Source: Ficedula albicollis (Eukaryota; Chordata; Aves; Passeriformes; Muscicapidae). From it: a stretch of 64,000 nucleotides of DNA. The position numbers were made by a program, and so were the translations under genes. Positions 40,769-53,797 of the stretch are shown piece by piece. The notes beneath the pieces were generated by a model that was given only the letters and a program-made list of their open reading frames with translations, had not been told where the DNA came from and did not search any database. Each line of letters starts with the position of its first letter. Positions within the stretch are counted from its first letter, which is position 1. Where the stretch lies: positions 112,026,766-112,090,765 of the forward strand of contig NC_021673.1 in assembly GCF_000247815.1 (NCBI RefSeq), read 5' to 3'.

Positions 40769-42477
40769 ATTTTTCATTCTTGATGTGGGACTCAGTCCTT
40801 CTGGAAGGAGATGTCTCATACCTTCTGGAGACACCATTCTTTGAGCAGGTCAAAGGGGAAGCTGGGGTTGACCTTAAAACCCACATTATAATTTTTGTTG
40901 CATATGCTAGGAAATAGACTGGCCAGGAATAGACCATGCCCAGTTCCTCATGAAATTGTCTTAGGTGATCCACTGAAATATTTAAAGGTAACTGGAAGAG
41001 TTATAGAAATGAGAATCTGTTACATAAAAATATTTCTTGTGCTGCTTGCAGGAGGACAGAAGAACAGAAAGTCTGAATGCAATAACTGCAAGGAAGTAAA
41101 ATGAGTCCTTCAGATATGGTGAAACACTTTTGTTTCCCAGCCTTCCAGTGAGGAAACACAGAGCCTTTGTCCTAACCTGAATGGCTCCACCTAATGCAGT
41201 TTGGTCATCCAACCTGCCTCCAACCTGTCTTAAATCACTCTTTAAAGTTATAGCTTCTCTTTGATGTACCTATCATAATCTTAATGAAAAAAATCCTGGG
41301 ATTCAATTACCGTCCTAGCAGCAGTTATCAGAAGCTAAACAAGAATAACAGATGGATTTAATATTTTACAATTAAAGATTGCAGAATTGTTGTGTAGCTT
41401 TACATTTTTATTTGTAGCCCTTCGTCAATTTAATGTTGGCAGCAAAATCATTATGACCTAGACATTCAATCTCAGCAATTTTTAGAATATATGCCAGGAA
41501 TACTGCATGGTGAATTTACAAAACCCATCACTATGGAGACAATAATTATTTCAAGAAATAATCGTGACAGATTGCCAGAGAAAAAGCTTCATTCTTTTGT
41601 GGAAGAGGAACTCTGTTAGTGTAATTCAGGGCTTGATTCAATAAATGTAGAAGCCTACAAAATGTATTTTTCTTTCCACTTACATATAGTCAAAACTAAG
41701 GCCACAAGTGAAATTCTGACATATACATGAGATCCTTCAACATTGTTCAGATTACTCTGGTTTGAGCTGTTTTACATCTGTGTTACAGAGATGCATATGA
41801 TTTAGATGTACCCACACATTTGTGTTGGGAAGATGCAATATTTGTAGAAAAATAAAGACTTTTCACCCATTTAGCTCTTCTGCCTCTTGAAGATCTGCAA
41901 GCAGCTACATCTTGCACTGTACAATGTGCAAAGATAATGACATTGTTTTACTAGGCAGCTTACAGAAGTCTGGGGTTTAGTCCAACACCACCCAGTCTGA
42001 AGGCTGTAGATAGAAGTAGCATTTCCCTGCTGTCCTGGCAGACATAGACATGTCACCAGTCCTCATACTGAGAACAGAAATTCAGGCCTTCATCATAGGC
42101 AAGAGTTTCCCATTTTCTCAATGGAGGTCAGAAGAAGGGCAGCTTTTGTTTTTGTGATGTGTGCTTTAAAGACTTGGGTCAAGTCCTGAGGGAGACTGTA
42201 GAGTATAAATCAGTTTTCACTGGTTTATGTTACATAAAGTGTGTGTGAATGCATTTGTGTGAAAGCTTTAGGACTTCTACTTCTGTGTAGGTGAGACCCA
42301 GTCAAGCCTCTTGAGCTTCATCTATAATTGCCAAAATTATTGTTACTTGTACTTAATGAGCACCTGAAAAGATGCCTGGTTCTAATAACTCACCTCGGAG
42401 TACTCTGTGCTGTTTTTAGATTACCTTGAGCTCTGTTGTCAATGATCATTATACAATTGTTGCAGCCCAGGGGACTG
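40769..42477. other. Intergenic sequence with a possible conserved noncoding element
   Basis: This is unique sequence. The part at about 41330-41600 has balanced composition and several TAATT/AATTA cores (for example AATAATTATTTC), of the sort seen in vertebrate developmental enhancers. This is only an impression. Confidence 0.4.
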
Positions 42478-42531
42478 GGGCTCACTTGAGTATCAGGAAT
42501 CTGAGGGCTCACTTGAATATCAGGAATCTGA
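42478..42531. repeat. Tandem duplication, 27-bp unit, two copies
   Basis: GGGCTCACTTGAGTATCAGG with its following bases repeats 27 bp later with a single G-to-A change. Confidence 0.93.
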
Positions 42532-42750
42532 ACTAGACTATGTCCTCATTTTATTAGCTCACATGTTGAATATATATATATCCTGGTTGAACGTGAGGAG
42601 ATTGAAAAAATGCTATCTAAGAGGAAATTGCAAGATGGCACAAAATAACAAGGACAGGGCAGAAGTTCAGATCACACTTTGGCTTTACCACTAAGATTTC
42701 CTCATGAAGTTGCAAGCTTCCATTAATTGTCACCTGGACAGCCGTTTACC

Positions 42751-42808
42751 TTTTTTTTTTTTTTTTTTTTTTTTCCCCCCCCCCCCCCTTTTTTTTTTTT
42801 TTTTTTTT
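42751..42808. other. T24-C14-T20 tract (homopolymer with probable small gap)
   Basis: The + strand reads 24 T, 14 C, then 20 T. It repeats on a small scale the A30-C554-A25 arrangement at 605-1213, which suggests a 14-base gap or error inside a long poly-T. A true T/C simple repeat is possible at this short length. Confidence 0.6.
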
Positions 42809-43103
42809 GCCTTTCTAAGAAACTAAACACTGCAGTCCATTCCACTCCTTTGTGTCCTTCTGGAAATCCCTCTTATCCTCCTTCCTCCACTCCACTCTGT
42901 TTCCTTCCTCAATTCCTGCCTCATGAAGCATGAAGAGCTTTGACTATCCCCTGTCCCTCCATATAATTAACCTCCATCCCCCAAGACCCATCAGGTGGAT
43001 ATGCTCCACTACACATACATTAGACAGTCTCTTCTTCCCATGTAGCCTTCTGAAATTCTGTACTTTATTAGAGCTACTTCTGGAGGGCAATCTATAGATT
43101 CAC
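42809..43103. other. Pyrimidine-biased intergenic sequence
   Basis: This sequence follows the T-C-T tract and is rich in CCTTC, TCCAC and CTCC. No gene or repeat family is recognised. Confidence 0.5.
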
Positions 43104-43849
43104 CTCTTTTGAGTGATCATTTGCAGCAGCTCAGATGAAGAAGGCATAGAGTAGCTACTCAGTGGTTTATTCTTTTCACAGAATAACAGGGGAAAGCAAT
43201 GTGGACTATTCCTAATGGAGATTACTGATCAAGACTATGCAGGTATAAGGGTAGTCAGGCTGGATTGGTCAAAAGTGGGAGCAACTTTTTTGGTTTAAGA
43301 CAAAGACCCAACATACTAAAAGGGCCTTCACATCACAGCAGAAAAGTGGTTAGATAGTGAGGTTCACTCCAGGACTGTGCTGGTGCCAGCCTTCTGCCCT
43401 ACTGCAATCTATGTGACAAATGGAGGAAGAACCATAGGAAGGGACTGTGCTGGTGCCAGCCTTCTGCCCTACTACAATCTATATGACAAATGGAGGAAGA
43501 ACCATAGGAAACTCTTTTGAGTGATCATTTGCAGCAGCTCAGATGAAGAAGGCATAGAGTAGCTACTCAGTGGTTTATTCTTTTCACAGAATAACAGGGG
43601 AAAGCAATGTGGACTATTCCTAATGGAGATTACTGATCAAGACTATGCAGGTATAAGGGTAGTCAGGCTGGATTGGTCAAAAGTGGGAGCAACTTTTTTG
43701 GTTTAAGACAAAGACCCAACATACTAAAAGGGCCTTCACATCACAGCAGAAAAGTGGTTAGATAGTGAGGTTCACTCCAGGACTGTGCTGGTGCCAGCCT
43801 TCTGCCCTACTGCAATCTATGTGACAAATGGAGGAAGAACCATAGGAAG
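43104..43849. repeat. Compound tandem duplication (338 + 70 + 338 bp)
   Basis: A 338-bp unit beginning CTCTTTTGAGTGATCATTTG at 43104 recurs at 43512, an offset of 408 bp. Between them, 43442-43511 is an extra 70-bp copy of the last 70 bp of the unit (GGACTGTGCTGGTGCCAGCC...). The middle 70-mer carries its own changes (CTACAATC and TATATG instead of CTGCAATC and TATGTG), while the two outer units look nearly identical. Confidence 0.95.
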
Positions 43850-46800
43850 AAATACAGCACTGGTTAGCTGGGCAATGGAAAACTTACTTAATTATTAGGC
43901 AAATTCCTCTAAAGGCAAGTATCATCCATTTTGCTTTTTGTGTGAGTAAAAATGATCCCTGACATAACAAATAGATAGAAAGAACCTTCACAGTCCAGCT
44001 ACTTTCCTTTGCAAAGCACTTGTCTTCTATTTTCCTAAAAACTTGCATGAGGAACTGGCTTGAGCGCTGGCAGAAGGAAAAGGAGTGAAGCCATTTACCC
44101 AATGGTAATCTTCAGCCATTTAAAGCCTTGAGCTGCTATAATGTGGCACTAAATAGGCTCTGTCAACATCAGTCCTGTTTGTGTTCCAAGCTTAGCTCTG
44201 CACTGCCTCAGCTGGAGGAAAGCATTTGCTCTCTGTCACCAGGTTGTGTTGGGCAGCTGAGCAGACTGAAGGCAAAGCCCTCTGTGCACACAGGCTGACT
44301 TCCAGCATCTCCTTCCAGACAGGACAGGCCATCAGCACTGCAGCTACAGCATGTTGCTTCAGCTTGGTGGTGTCCACAGAGCACCAAATTGTTCAACTAT
44401 GCAAGTCCAAAGTACCTTAAACTCATCTCTCTGCACTGAAATGGGCTCTGGGTGCCTACACAGGCTGTTACAGCTGAAGGGCTCCTCACTGCTTTTGGCA
44501 GGGAGGTTTTTTCCCAGCTAGGAGAAATACCTGACAAAAATGAAGACAGGCTCAAAAACTATATCTGATGCACTAAGAAAAGATCCATAAAGGGAATCTC
44601 ATCTCTCCCCCCACATCTTGTGGTGTCTTCGCACATTCAGGCAGAAACCCTGGCCAAAGAACAGAGCCCGCAGCACCTGAGTGCAAAAGCAGGGCTTTAG
44701 GCACTGGGCCATCTGCCTTCTGTTTTACTGAGTGTGGCAAAAAAAGGTGAAAAAATACATGTATTCTTCAAAAACTGATTTAAATTTTTAAAAATTCAGA
44801 AAGCTGAAATCTGGAGTCTTCAGTTCATGGGTGTGTGACTCAAAATTAATTGCTAAATCTGCTATACAATAAGATCAGTTAATTAGGGCTCTCTGGTTCT
44901 TTGCATACTGGAGGACATGATCATCTGACTTTGCTGTTTGTATATTGCAATGTACTGAAAATAGAAAATAAAAGTTACACTTGACAAAGTATTGATTAAT
45001 TGTCTCCAAAAAACAAAAAGACAAAACAGCATTAACCAATTACACAAATCTTTAAAAGAGAAACCCGTGGAAACAACATTTCCTTCTGTTACGGCTTCGT
45101 TTGGAACAGCAGGCTGTGCTCCTGAATTAATTTTACAGCTGAGACACAGCTAATCCACAAATAAGCCTGTTACAGCTGGTGAGCATAACAAAAGAAATGC
45201 TTGCCAATAGGCACACATGACATCTGGAGCTTGAAGGCAAATTTAAGGGGAAAAGTATTTTTGGTAATACATTAAAACTTCAGGAAAAGGACCTGAGAGA
45301 AAAATGTATCCACAAATATTCATACCTGCTATAGATTTTCACAAGGAGCTTAAGCTTACAGGACATCCACAGATATGAGAAAACCTATTTTTAATATTCC
45401 CACTGATATAAAATAACATATAAAAAGTGGAAACTCACAATGTTCTTATTCTTTAAATTAATTTCTTCTACAGAGAGGACTAAAATGTTAGACTAATTTT
45501 AATTTTAATATGCTGTTACTGAAACCTATTTTCAATATATCAAATATTGAAGCACAGAAATATTTCTACTTGAACAGCATTTGGAATAGTAGAGATGAGA
45601 AGCCATTAGCCTATCTTCTATGATTTCTAAGGAAATCAGAATATTATTGTGAAAATTCATGTATATGTAAAATTTCAAGCTGATAACTGTAAAAGAAATT
45701 TGCTCTGGAACCCCTACCAGTATTTAATTTTCAAGAAATTTGTAAACTTCAGGAGTTTCACATCTGAAAAAGAAAAAGGAGGTTCATTCACATCATCTCC
45801 CTGTCCAATAGAAGTGGTGCCAGCCAAGAGAATAACCTCACTTGCCATGTGCTGGCACTTACTGCACACAGGCAATGTCAGAATTTTTAAACATCCATAG
45901 GCCAACACAAAGCCCAGCCCTTAGGTGCAGAGATGAAGAAATGAGAGGCTAGTGGGAAGGCAAACAATGTCTGTCACCTATCTCCTGCGTACAGTGCTCT
46001 CCTAATTAAAATTATATTCAGGCAAACACTCAAGCAACTGCTAATTTAGGTAATGACTTTAATAGAATGATTCTCATGCTTAAACACCATATGAATAATG
46101 AAGTGCTTTAAGATGTAAATGTGTCACTTGCAGGAAGACATATAAGGTGCCTTCAAAAAGCCAGTTGTTTGCATTTCCTCAAGCAAATAAGATTTCTGTG
46201 TTCATCAAAATATAGAGGGTTACAGATTGGTAGGAAATATTCATTCTTTGTATATGCAACTAAATTCAATGGCTAATTATAGTCCCATTAAGACCATCCA
46301 CATGGTTTGAGGAAAAGTATAAAAGGATACCAGTAACATGAAATTTAATGGAAAGAAGGAAATTCTTAGTTTGTATGGGAATGCATTGCCAATAAGGGCT
46401 TTAATGTGAATAAATTGATGCTTTAATGGTAATTAATTTCAGTGTGCATTGTTAAAACTTAACTGCATGTAAAGGAGCAGCTATAACTTAAAATGTACTG
46501 GCCTTTGCCCAGCAGTCTGGAAAATGCACTGCATAGTCAAAATCATGAGGCAACTGTGCAAAATATTTCGTTATCATATCAAGAGTTGAACTGCATGATT
46601 GCTTTTAAAACCAGTGTAAGAGGCAGGGCTTGATATTCTATTTGTCTTGCTTTGCCACTGGTATCCCTACAATCCACAAAAATTTCTAGTAAGCTAAAGT
46701 ATTAAAAATCCAGCCCTGAATATTTACAGAGGAGTTTGCATTAGATTTGCAGATACTCTGCCAATAGCATTTATGCAAGAAAATATTTTAATGATGCTAA

Positions 46801-49641
46801 CACATTTGGTCTTGGCTTAAGATATTGGCAAATTCAATTTCAACATATTTGACTGCTTGTTAGCTCTAGCAGCCAGTCACTCTCAAACATCTCCAAGAAA
46901 AGGGTTTCTTTATCAAGAACGTGTTAAAAGCAGCTATAAAAGGTAGATGTCCAAGCTCTGGACATCTGAACTTCCTGATGCAAAACCTGCTGTAAGGGCT
47001 TTGCAAAAAAAACTCATATTTTTTTGTTCTGATTTCAGGTTTGGGTGTGATACAATGGTTTGGGGTGCCAGTGTTTTCTCAGGAGAACATTAATTGTTCT
47101 CTGGGCTGCATTAAATAGCTTGCAATAGCCACAGAGCGAGAGGGTAATAATTCTGGACAAACATATGCCATTGAGACAGCTCTTAAATGTGTTCTGCCTT
47201 TTGACATGTGCTTATCTCTTCCTAATGCAGAAAGTGCACACAGGTAAAATGCCCTGAATTAATGGTGAGACTGGAGGTTGGCCAAGGGGGCAGCAACTGC
47301 ATTCTGTGCAGCCAAGCTGAGGTGAATCCTTGTTGGTAGCATGGTGAAGCAAGCACTGGGCTGTTTCAGAAGAGCTTATTTCTCAAAGTTGATGGGAAAT
47401 TTTATCCCACATGTATGATGGTCACACATTCAAACAATAATGTGCACAACTGTACATCAGTAACAAAGCAGGCTGGCACCCTGTATGGTGTTTAACTCCC
47501 AAAGTAGGAGAAGCTTTGTCAAAAAAGAAATCCTTTGACCAAAGAAACCCTCTCATCCTTTGTGTGCAGCTTTTCTTTTCATCCTCAAGCAATTTCTGGG
47601 TTTAAAGAAGTTCTTTCCCCTGTTCTATCACGGATGAGAAGAACAAGATCATGATTCCCTTTGTGAACTCTCTGAGCTGTCTGCTCAGTATCAAGATGAA
47701 GAGCTCATCTGCACAATAGAAGCAGGCTTTTCAATCTCTCGTTAGACACAAGTTCCCAGCATGGAAGCAGCCAAAACCGTGCCCTTGGGGAGAATTTTAA
47801 GATAGTCTTTGTCAATTGAATCACAGATCCAGCCTTCAGCTATGAGAAAACCCAGAGCAGTGCAGTGCAGTCCAGAGTGGATCTGTGCAGTCAGTAACTG
47901 CAAGGCACTTTTGCTGTGGTTAGATCTCCCAGCAAGCACATAACTAGTCCCTGAGCCCTGCCCCAGCAGAGCATGAAGGATTAATATAGATTCTCCATTT
48001 TAAAAGCTAGGATAGAAAGCATTCAGGTATCTCTAATGGCCCACGTGTACCATAAACCAGGGTGAACTCTGTATGGCAGCAATCACTCAGTGCAAAGAAG
48101 CCAAGGAACAGTTTAGGATCTGTATCTGGAGACTCACATATTTGATTTTAAAAGCACATTAACAGCATCCCAGCTATGTGTTCAATATAAGATGTCTGAA
48201 AAAAGCTAGCTAATATATAAAGACCAAATAAAAACCAAAAAGTTGTAACATAGTCAAAATCGTGTCCATTTCTCTAAAGCTGATAATCACATTTTCTCAG
48301 AGTATCACTTTTACTGGCCTTCTATTGAAAGACTTCACACCTAGCTTTCCTGAGTTGAAAAAGTCAGCACTGTTATTAAAAAAAAAAAAAAGATAAAATG
48401 TATTTCATGCATCATAGCAGCAGTTTTGTTTGAGATTTTTTTATTTCTGCAGAAATACTGCTTTTCAAGTCAGAGGTGCCATTGATAAATATCTCTCTGA
48501 GTCCCAGCTATAATTAAAAAAAAAAAACCAAACCTTTATGATGTTATCTGAAATCCGCTTCAAGATATTTGAATCCAGGCATGCATAGTAGTTTATTTAC
48601 AAATTTTAAATTTTACAGAGACATCTAGTCAATTCAGTTACTTTGACAATGGATCTGAAAGAAAATCCAGTCTGGGTCTGAGAAGAAAAATACTGATCTC
48701 TAGATGGGCTTTTTTTGTGTTTTCATGCACTAAACTAGAACAATCTTCTCTGCTCATTGCAACAGGAGCCTCTTTATTACTGGTAAGTAAAAATTAAATT
48801 TCTGGTTAACTTACCAAAGAGTGCTATTGGTGGAAACTCAGAATAATAAATATATGTATATATTAATTATCATCTCTCTGTTCATAATTTGCAAAGGACA
48901 ATTCTTATAGAGCACATGTAATATTTAAATGCCTCATCATAAATAAAAAGGACTCATCCAACTTCATTGAAACCATTTGATTCTTTTTCCTCCTACAGTT
49001 TCTTTTGCTCCACAAAGTAGAATGATTTTGCTATTCTCATTTGCTGATGATCTCTTTTTCAGAGGTCAGGAGTCCTGCCTCATTTTGCTATCTTAGCAGT
49101 CTTAAATTGTGATGCTTTCAGAACGATTTCTGTTAATCTTTCAAACACACTGATAAAACCCACAAATTTCACTATCAGCACATAGCTAATAAAAAAAACC
49201 TCATTTATAGAGCATTAGCCAGGTAACTGACAAAAGACATTGCCATGCACCTTACAGTGTCTCAGCGTTAATGAGCAGATTGAAGCACTCTGTTAAAACA
49301 CTTGGTGTGTGTCACCAAAAGAAGCATTAAATCTCTTGGTCCTCTGTGGCACACAAGTGTAGCAGAAAGCCTCAAATTACCCCTTGGGAGAATAAAAGAA
49401 AATTTGGAGAATACGTAAAACCTTGGGAGAAAAGTACTGCATGCTGTATTACACTGTAATACTTTTTTAGATTAATAGGCTTTCTTGTGGTTATAAGCTA
49501 ATTCCATGAAAAGATGTTTTAAGATATAAAAAAGTATAAATTAATATGAAATAATACATAACAATCATAAAATAGTAGATGCCTCTTCCTTTTTGTGGCT
49601 GGCATCTTCTCCAGGCAACTCTCAGTTTGCACAAGTAGCTT
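43850..49641. other. Intergenic sequence, nothing recognised
   Basis: This is unique AT-rich sequence with small open frames only. About 44.9-45.2 kb has several ATTAAT/AATTA cores that could mark a noncoding regulatory element, but that is weak. Confidence 0.55.
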
Positions 49642-49795
49642 CAATCTCAAGGATATCTCTGTATTTTCTTATTTTCTAAGTGAACTATTTCAGCTGCTGC
49701 CTGTCAAGAGTGGAAAATCAATCTCAAGGATATCTCTGTATTTTCTTATTCTCTAAGTGAACTACTTGAGCTGCTGCCTGTCAAGAGTGGAAAAC
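49642..49795. repeat. Tandem duplication, 77-bp unit, two copies
   Basis: CAATCTCAAGGATATCTCTG begins at 49642 and 49719. The copies differ at TATTTTC/TATTCTC and at TATTTCAG/TACTTGAG. Confidence 0.95.
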
Positions 49796-50147
49796 TTTGC
49801 TGGAGATCATAGAGTTTCTCCCCTGAGGAAGTCAAATGCTTCTGTTTCTCTAGCAGTTTTCTCTAAAGGAGAGTATTCTACCCAGGCAAGCTGTTTCTTC
49901 AATGAACAAAGTGACAACCTACCCCAGACTCAGCTTCAGAGGGCAGATGTCTGTAGGAACTCAGAAAGCTTTCTCCTTCATAGAAAAGTGTTTAGGCTTC
50001 CAACATCATTCACTGCAGGAACTGCTTTCAGATTTCCAGAGTGCAGAGCAGACATGAACTTCTCTGCCTATCCCTATTACAAGTAAAACACACCACAGTA
50101 ACCAGACCCTCTATTTATAGTAATAAAGTTCAATAGCATGAAAAGAC

Positions 50148-50605
<458 letters not shown>

Positions 50606-52796
50606 AGAATGAAGGCTTTGTTCATCTGTTGCAGCAAGAGTGAATTTTGACATTTTTCTTTGAAGAAATGCAAAGACCAAATTTCGGATGAAGACAGTAA
50701 GTACAGAAATAGTGCTTTTCTGAGTCAAAACTAAGTAGTGCATTCTTTTCAGTAAAGTAATTGTAGGATTATTAATGTCTCCAAAACTACAGATTTAAAG
50801 ACATAACTGTGTTTGCTATTCATTATGTTAATCCTTCAGTTTTCTTTATTGAAGTTCATATTCTGAATCTTATGCCTTTTCATATTATCTGGGAGTTCAC
50901 TGTAGGAGGAAAAAGTCAATCCATTAAAGTTATTTGCATATCAGAATAGCTGACTGAGCACAAGACTCAAACACTGAATTTTAAACTCGAGAAAAATAAA
51001 ATATACCAGCAGGTACTGAGCTAAATCCAAGTTTAGCTTTGGCCACCACTGAGAAATATTTATCATAAACAAATGTTTGATTATTTGCCTGCAAGAAATT
51101 TTATTTCCTACTGCTTGGAGCATAGCAAGTATTCTTGAGCAAGAGGTTATTTCATTACAGAGCCTTGTATTTTGGGTTTTTTAGGATTATTACAGAGTTT
51201 ATAATTTAATTCCATGTCTCATCACCAGTTAAAAGTAAACTGTGTAGAAGCTCTAAGTATAAGAAAATATGTAGGATCCACATTTCACTTTTTGTTCTAC
51301 CACAGTATCAATTCCTGTGTAGACACCCTCAAGGGGGATCATTCTAAGGTTTCCTTGTGTTAAATTAACTTGTGGTTGTGGATCACATTAGTTTAATTAA
51401 TTTAAGTGCCAGTAAGTCAAACAGCTGTAACGGGTAATTATGCAATTACACGTAATTACTTCACTGAGATGAGTTATAATGTGAGCATTCTTATTAAGCT
51501 TGAAAGTCAGGAGGAAAACTCCTGTGTACAAGCATTGTTCTCATAATAGCCAGACAAAAGTTGTCTCCACATGCCCTGTCAGTAACATGGTACTTAGGTC
51601 AGGAGTTGCATCTGAGTTGCATTGAAGAACTTACCCCTTGGCAAGGAAGTACATCCACACTGATTCTTGATTCATGAATGAATTGCAGCCCTACAAAGAG
51701 GCAGAGACAAGAAAACAAGCATTTGTTTCATGATCCCATGTCCTGAAAAGCTCAGTGGGATTTTTTAAGAGTTATGGTAGTAATTTCAGTTTGTTAGAGT
51801 AGGCATTCAGCTCTGGAGAACCAGGAAATGCACTTCTTGATTAAGAGGCTATTTTCCTCATTTATTTTTTCCTACTGTGGCATGAAAGTTGAAAAAAAAA
51901 ATTGAATTATTTCTCTGGCACTTTTCCTAGAAGAAGGTCATTCTCAAGCTAGACAGAGTCAAAATGAAAGAAACAAAAAAAATTCCCCATTTTGGTGCCT
52001 CTTTTGTTGAAAGAATGGCAAGTATAAAGAATTTGTACCACCTCTGTCAGTAGAAATTCAATTAAGACTATCAGTCAAATACTGCTGAATTCAAGTATTT
52101 CTCATATGTGTAAGTATTTTGGGACTGGCATAATTTTTCTATTCACCCCAGAAACCACTGTGGACTAATGAGAAACAGTGAAAATCTCAGCATGTTAAGA
52201 AAATGCATTACATAAAACTCTGCCATGGAACTGCTGATATGAGAGAATCCTGAAAATATTTAGGTTTTTTGGTCATTTTAATAAGGAACTTAGGGCTGTC
52301 CTTCCTAAATAAGCCCAGCTACTCATTTAGAAAACCAAAACTTCTCCCTGCATGGGAGACACAGAAAGTGGTTTGCAACCAAGTCAATTCTTTGAAACAT
52401 GAGTTTATCATAGAAGCTCATTTTATCAAGTAACAGATTTTAAACAAACCAAAGGAACTAATTTTTTTCCTACAGAATTCCCTACTACAACATGTTGTTT
52501 CTGCTGATGCAGTGTCCGATAGGGACTGGACAAATTCATGGAAGAAGGGTCCATGAAGAGCTGTGAAAGTTTGATATAAATCTAGGGTATAATCCTCTGT
52601 CTTAATAAGTGCCTTAGAGACAGAGAAATGGAAACAGACTGGAAAAGCAGAAGTATGTGTGGATAGAGAGAGACAGAGACAGATAGAGAGATGATAAATT
52701 AAATCTTACTGTGCTGTAAAATGTAATTTTACACAGAAATCAGTTTTCCAGAAGGAGACGGAGGAAGAGTTGTGTAGGATGTGCCCCCTTCCCACT
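50606..52796. other. Intergenic sequence with homeodomain-site-rich patch
   Basis: This is unique AT-rich sequence. At about 51,380-51,480 there is a cluster of TAATTA/GTAATTA/CAATTA cores (TTAATTAATTT, GGTAATTATGCAATTAC, CGTAATTACTTC), the kind of sequence found in conserved homeobox-bound enhancers. No coding signal was seen. Confidence 0.45.
52663..52692. repeat. Purine-rich GA/GACA simple sequence
   Basis: An AGAGAGAGACAGAGACAGATAG-type tract; imperfect and short. Confidence 0.75.
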
Positions 52797-53110
52797 GAAC
52801 TCTTGAGCCTGGAAGGCACCTCTGAGGTCCTAGGGGCCAATCTTCTTTCAAACAGGACCAATTTCTAACCTGTGAACAGGCTGTGAGCTCACACCTCATC
52901 CAGTCCAGTGTTGAATATTTCCAAGGATAGAGATTCCAGGGACCCTCTGCTCAACCTCTTTCAGTGCTGAGCCTCTTTCACAATGAGTAATTTTCTTCCT
53001 CATATCCACCAGGAATTCCTCTTGTTCCTTGCTGCGATGTGTGCTCATTGATCTTGGTCCTTTCACTGTGCACTTCCAAGAAGAGCCTGTCTTCACTATA
53101 ATCCCTTCCT
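52797..53110 (-). mobile_element. CR1 LINE fragment, diverged
   Basis: The + strand shows CR1 reverse-complement landmarks in order: GGAAGGCACCTCTGAGGTCC, CATCCAGTCCAGTGTTGAAT, ATTTCCAAGGATAGAGATTC, TTGGTCCTTTCACTGTGCAC and AAGAAGAGCCTGTCTTCACT. It is old and has no coding capacity. Confidence 0.85.
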
Positions 53111-53645
53111 AGATCAGTGATGGCTGCCCTCCTTTACCTCCTTTGTTCTAGGATGAACAACCCTGTGGTGATGGCATAGCCCAGCACAGTCTGAGATTAT
53201 AGACCTTGGCTGGAGTTGGCAGCTCGGGCTCAACACCAGGGTGTCACAAGGACTGGCATTGCAGCTCAGAGCTGCTCATGGTGCAGTCTGCAGGCACAGC
53301 AGCTTCACACCAAACTGCAGACTCTCAGGTTGGCAAAGCTGGGAGGATGCTTCTGAGTTTCTCCTGAGTATTTAATCTGGTGGCAGTCACTAGCACAGAG
53401 CACAGTAATAACCAGCTTTATCTGCTGAGCAGCATTAGCAGAGAGTTAGAGTCTAAGCTGCTGGAACTGAGCCCAGACACTCAACTCCAGTAACACAGCT
53501 TCAGTTTGAAAGGATCTACCATGATTCTTCATAACACCAGAGAGAACAAAGAATCCATTATTATTACAGGTTATTCCTGCAGCAGTTGGATCCCCCCCAT
53601 CTTAGATGATGACCAAGCAAGCACAGAACAAAAGGTTTATCCCAT
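53111..53645. other. Intergenic sequence, nothing recognised
   Basis: This is moderately GC-rich sequence after the CR1 fragment, with no recognisable gene. Part of it could be further, unrecognised repeat. Confidence 0.5.
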
Positions 53646-53797
53646 GTCAAATACCTTGCAAATACTGTATATTCTAAAATATATTGCTGTAGATGAGAAC
53701 AAAAAAAAAAAATTCAAATTCGTCAAATACCTTGCAAATACTGTATATTCTAAAATATATTGCTGTAGATGAGAAAAAAAAAAAATTCAAATTTCTT
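53646..53797. repeat. Tandem duplication, 76-bp unit, two copies
   Basis: GTCAAATACCTTGCAAATAC begins at 53646 and 53722, each copy ending in an A tract and ATTCAAATT. The only visible change is around GAGAACAAAA versus GAGAAAAAAA. Confidence 0.95.

Noticed and set aside
42727..42933. 68-codon frame with poly-Phe and poly-Pro
   Set aside because: It translates the T24-C14-T20 tract and pyrimidine-rich flank; not coding.
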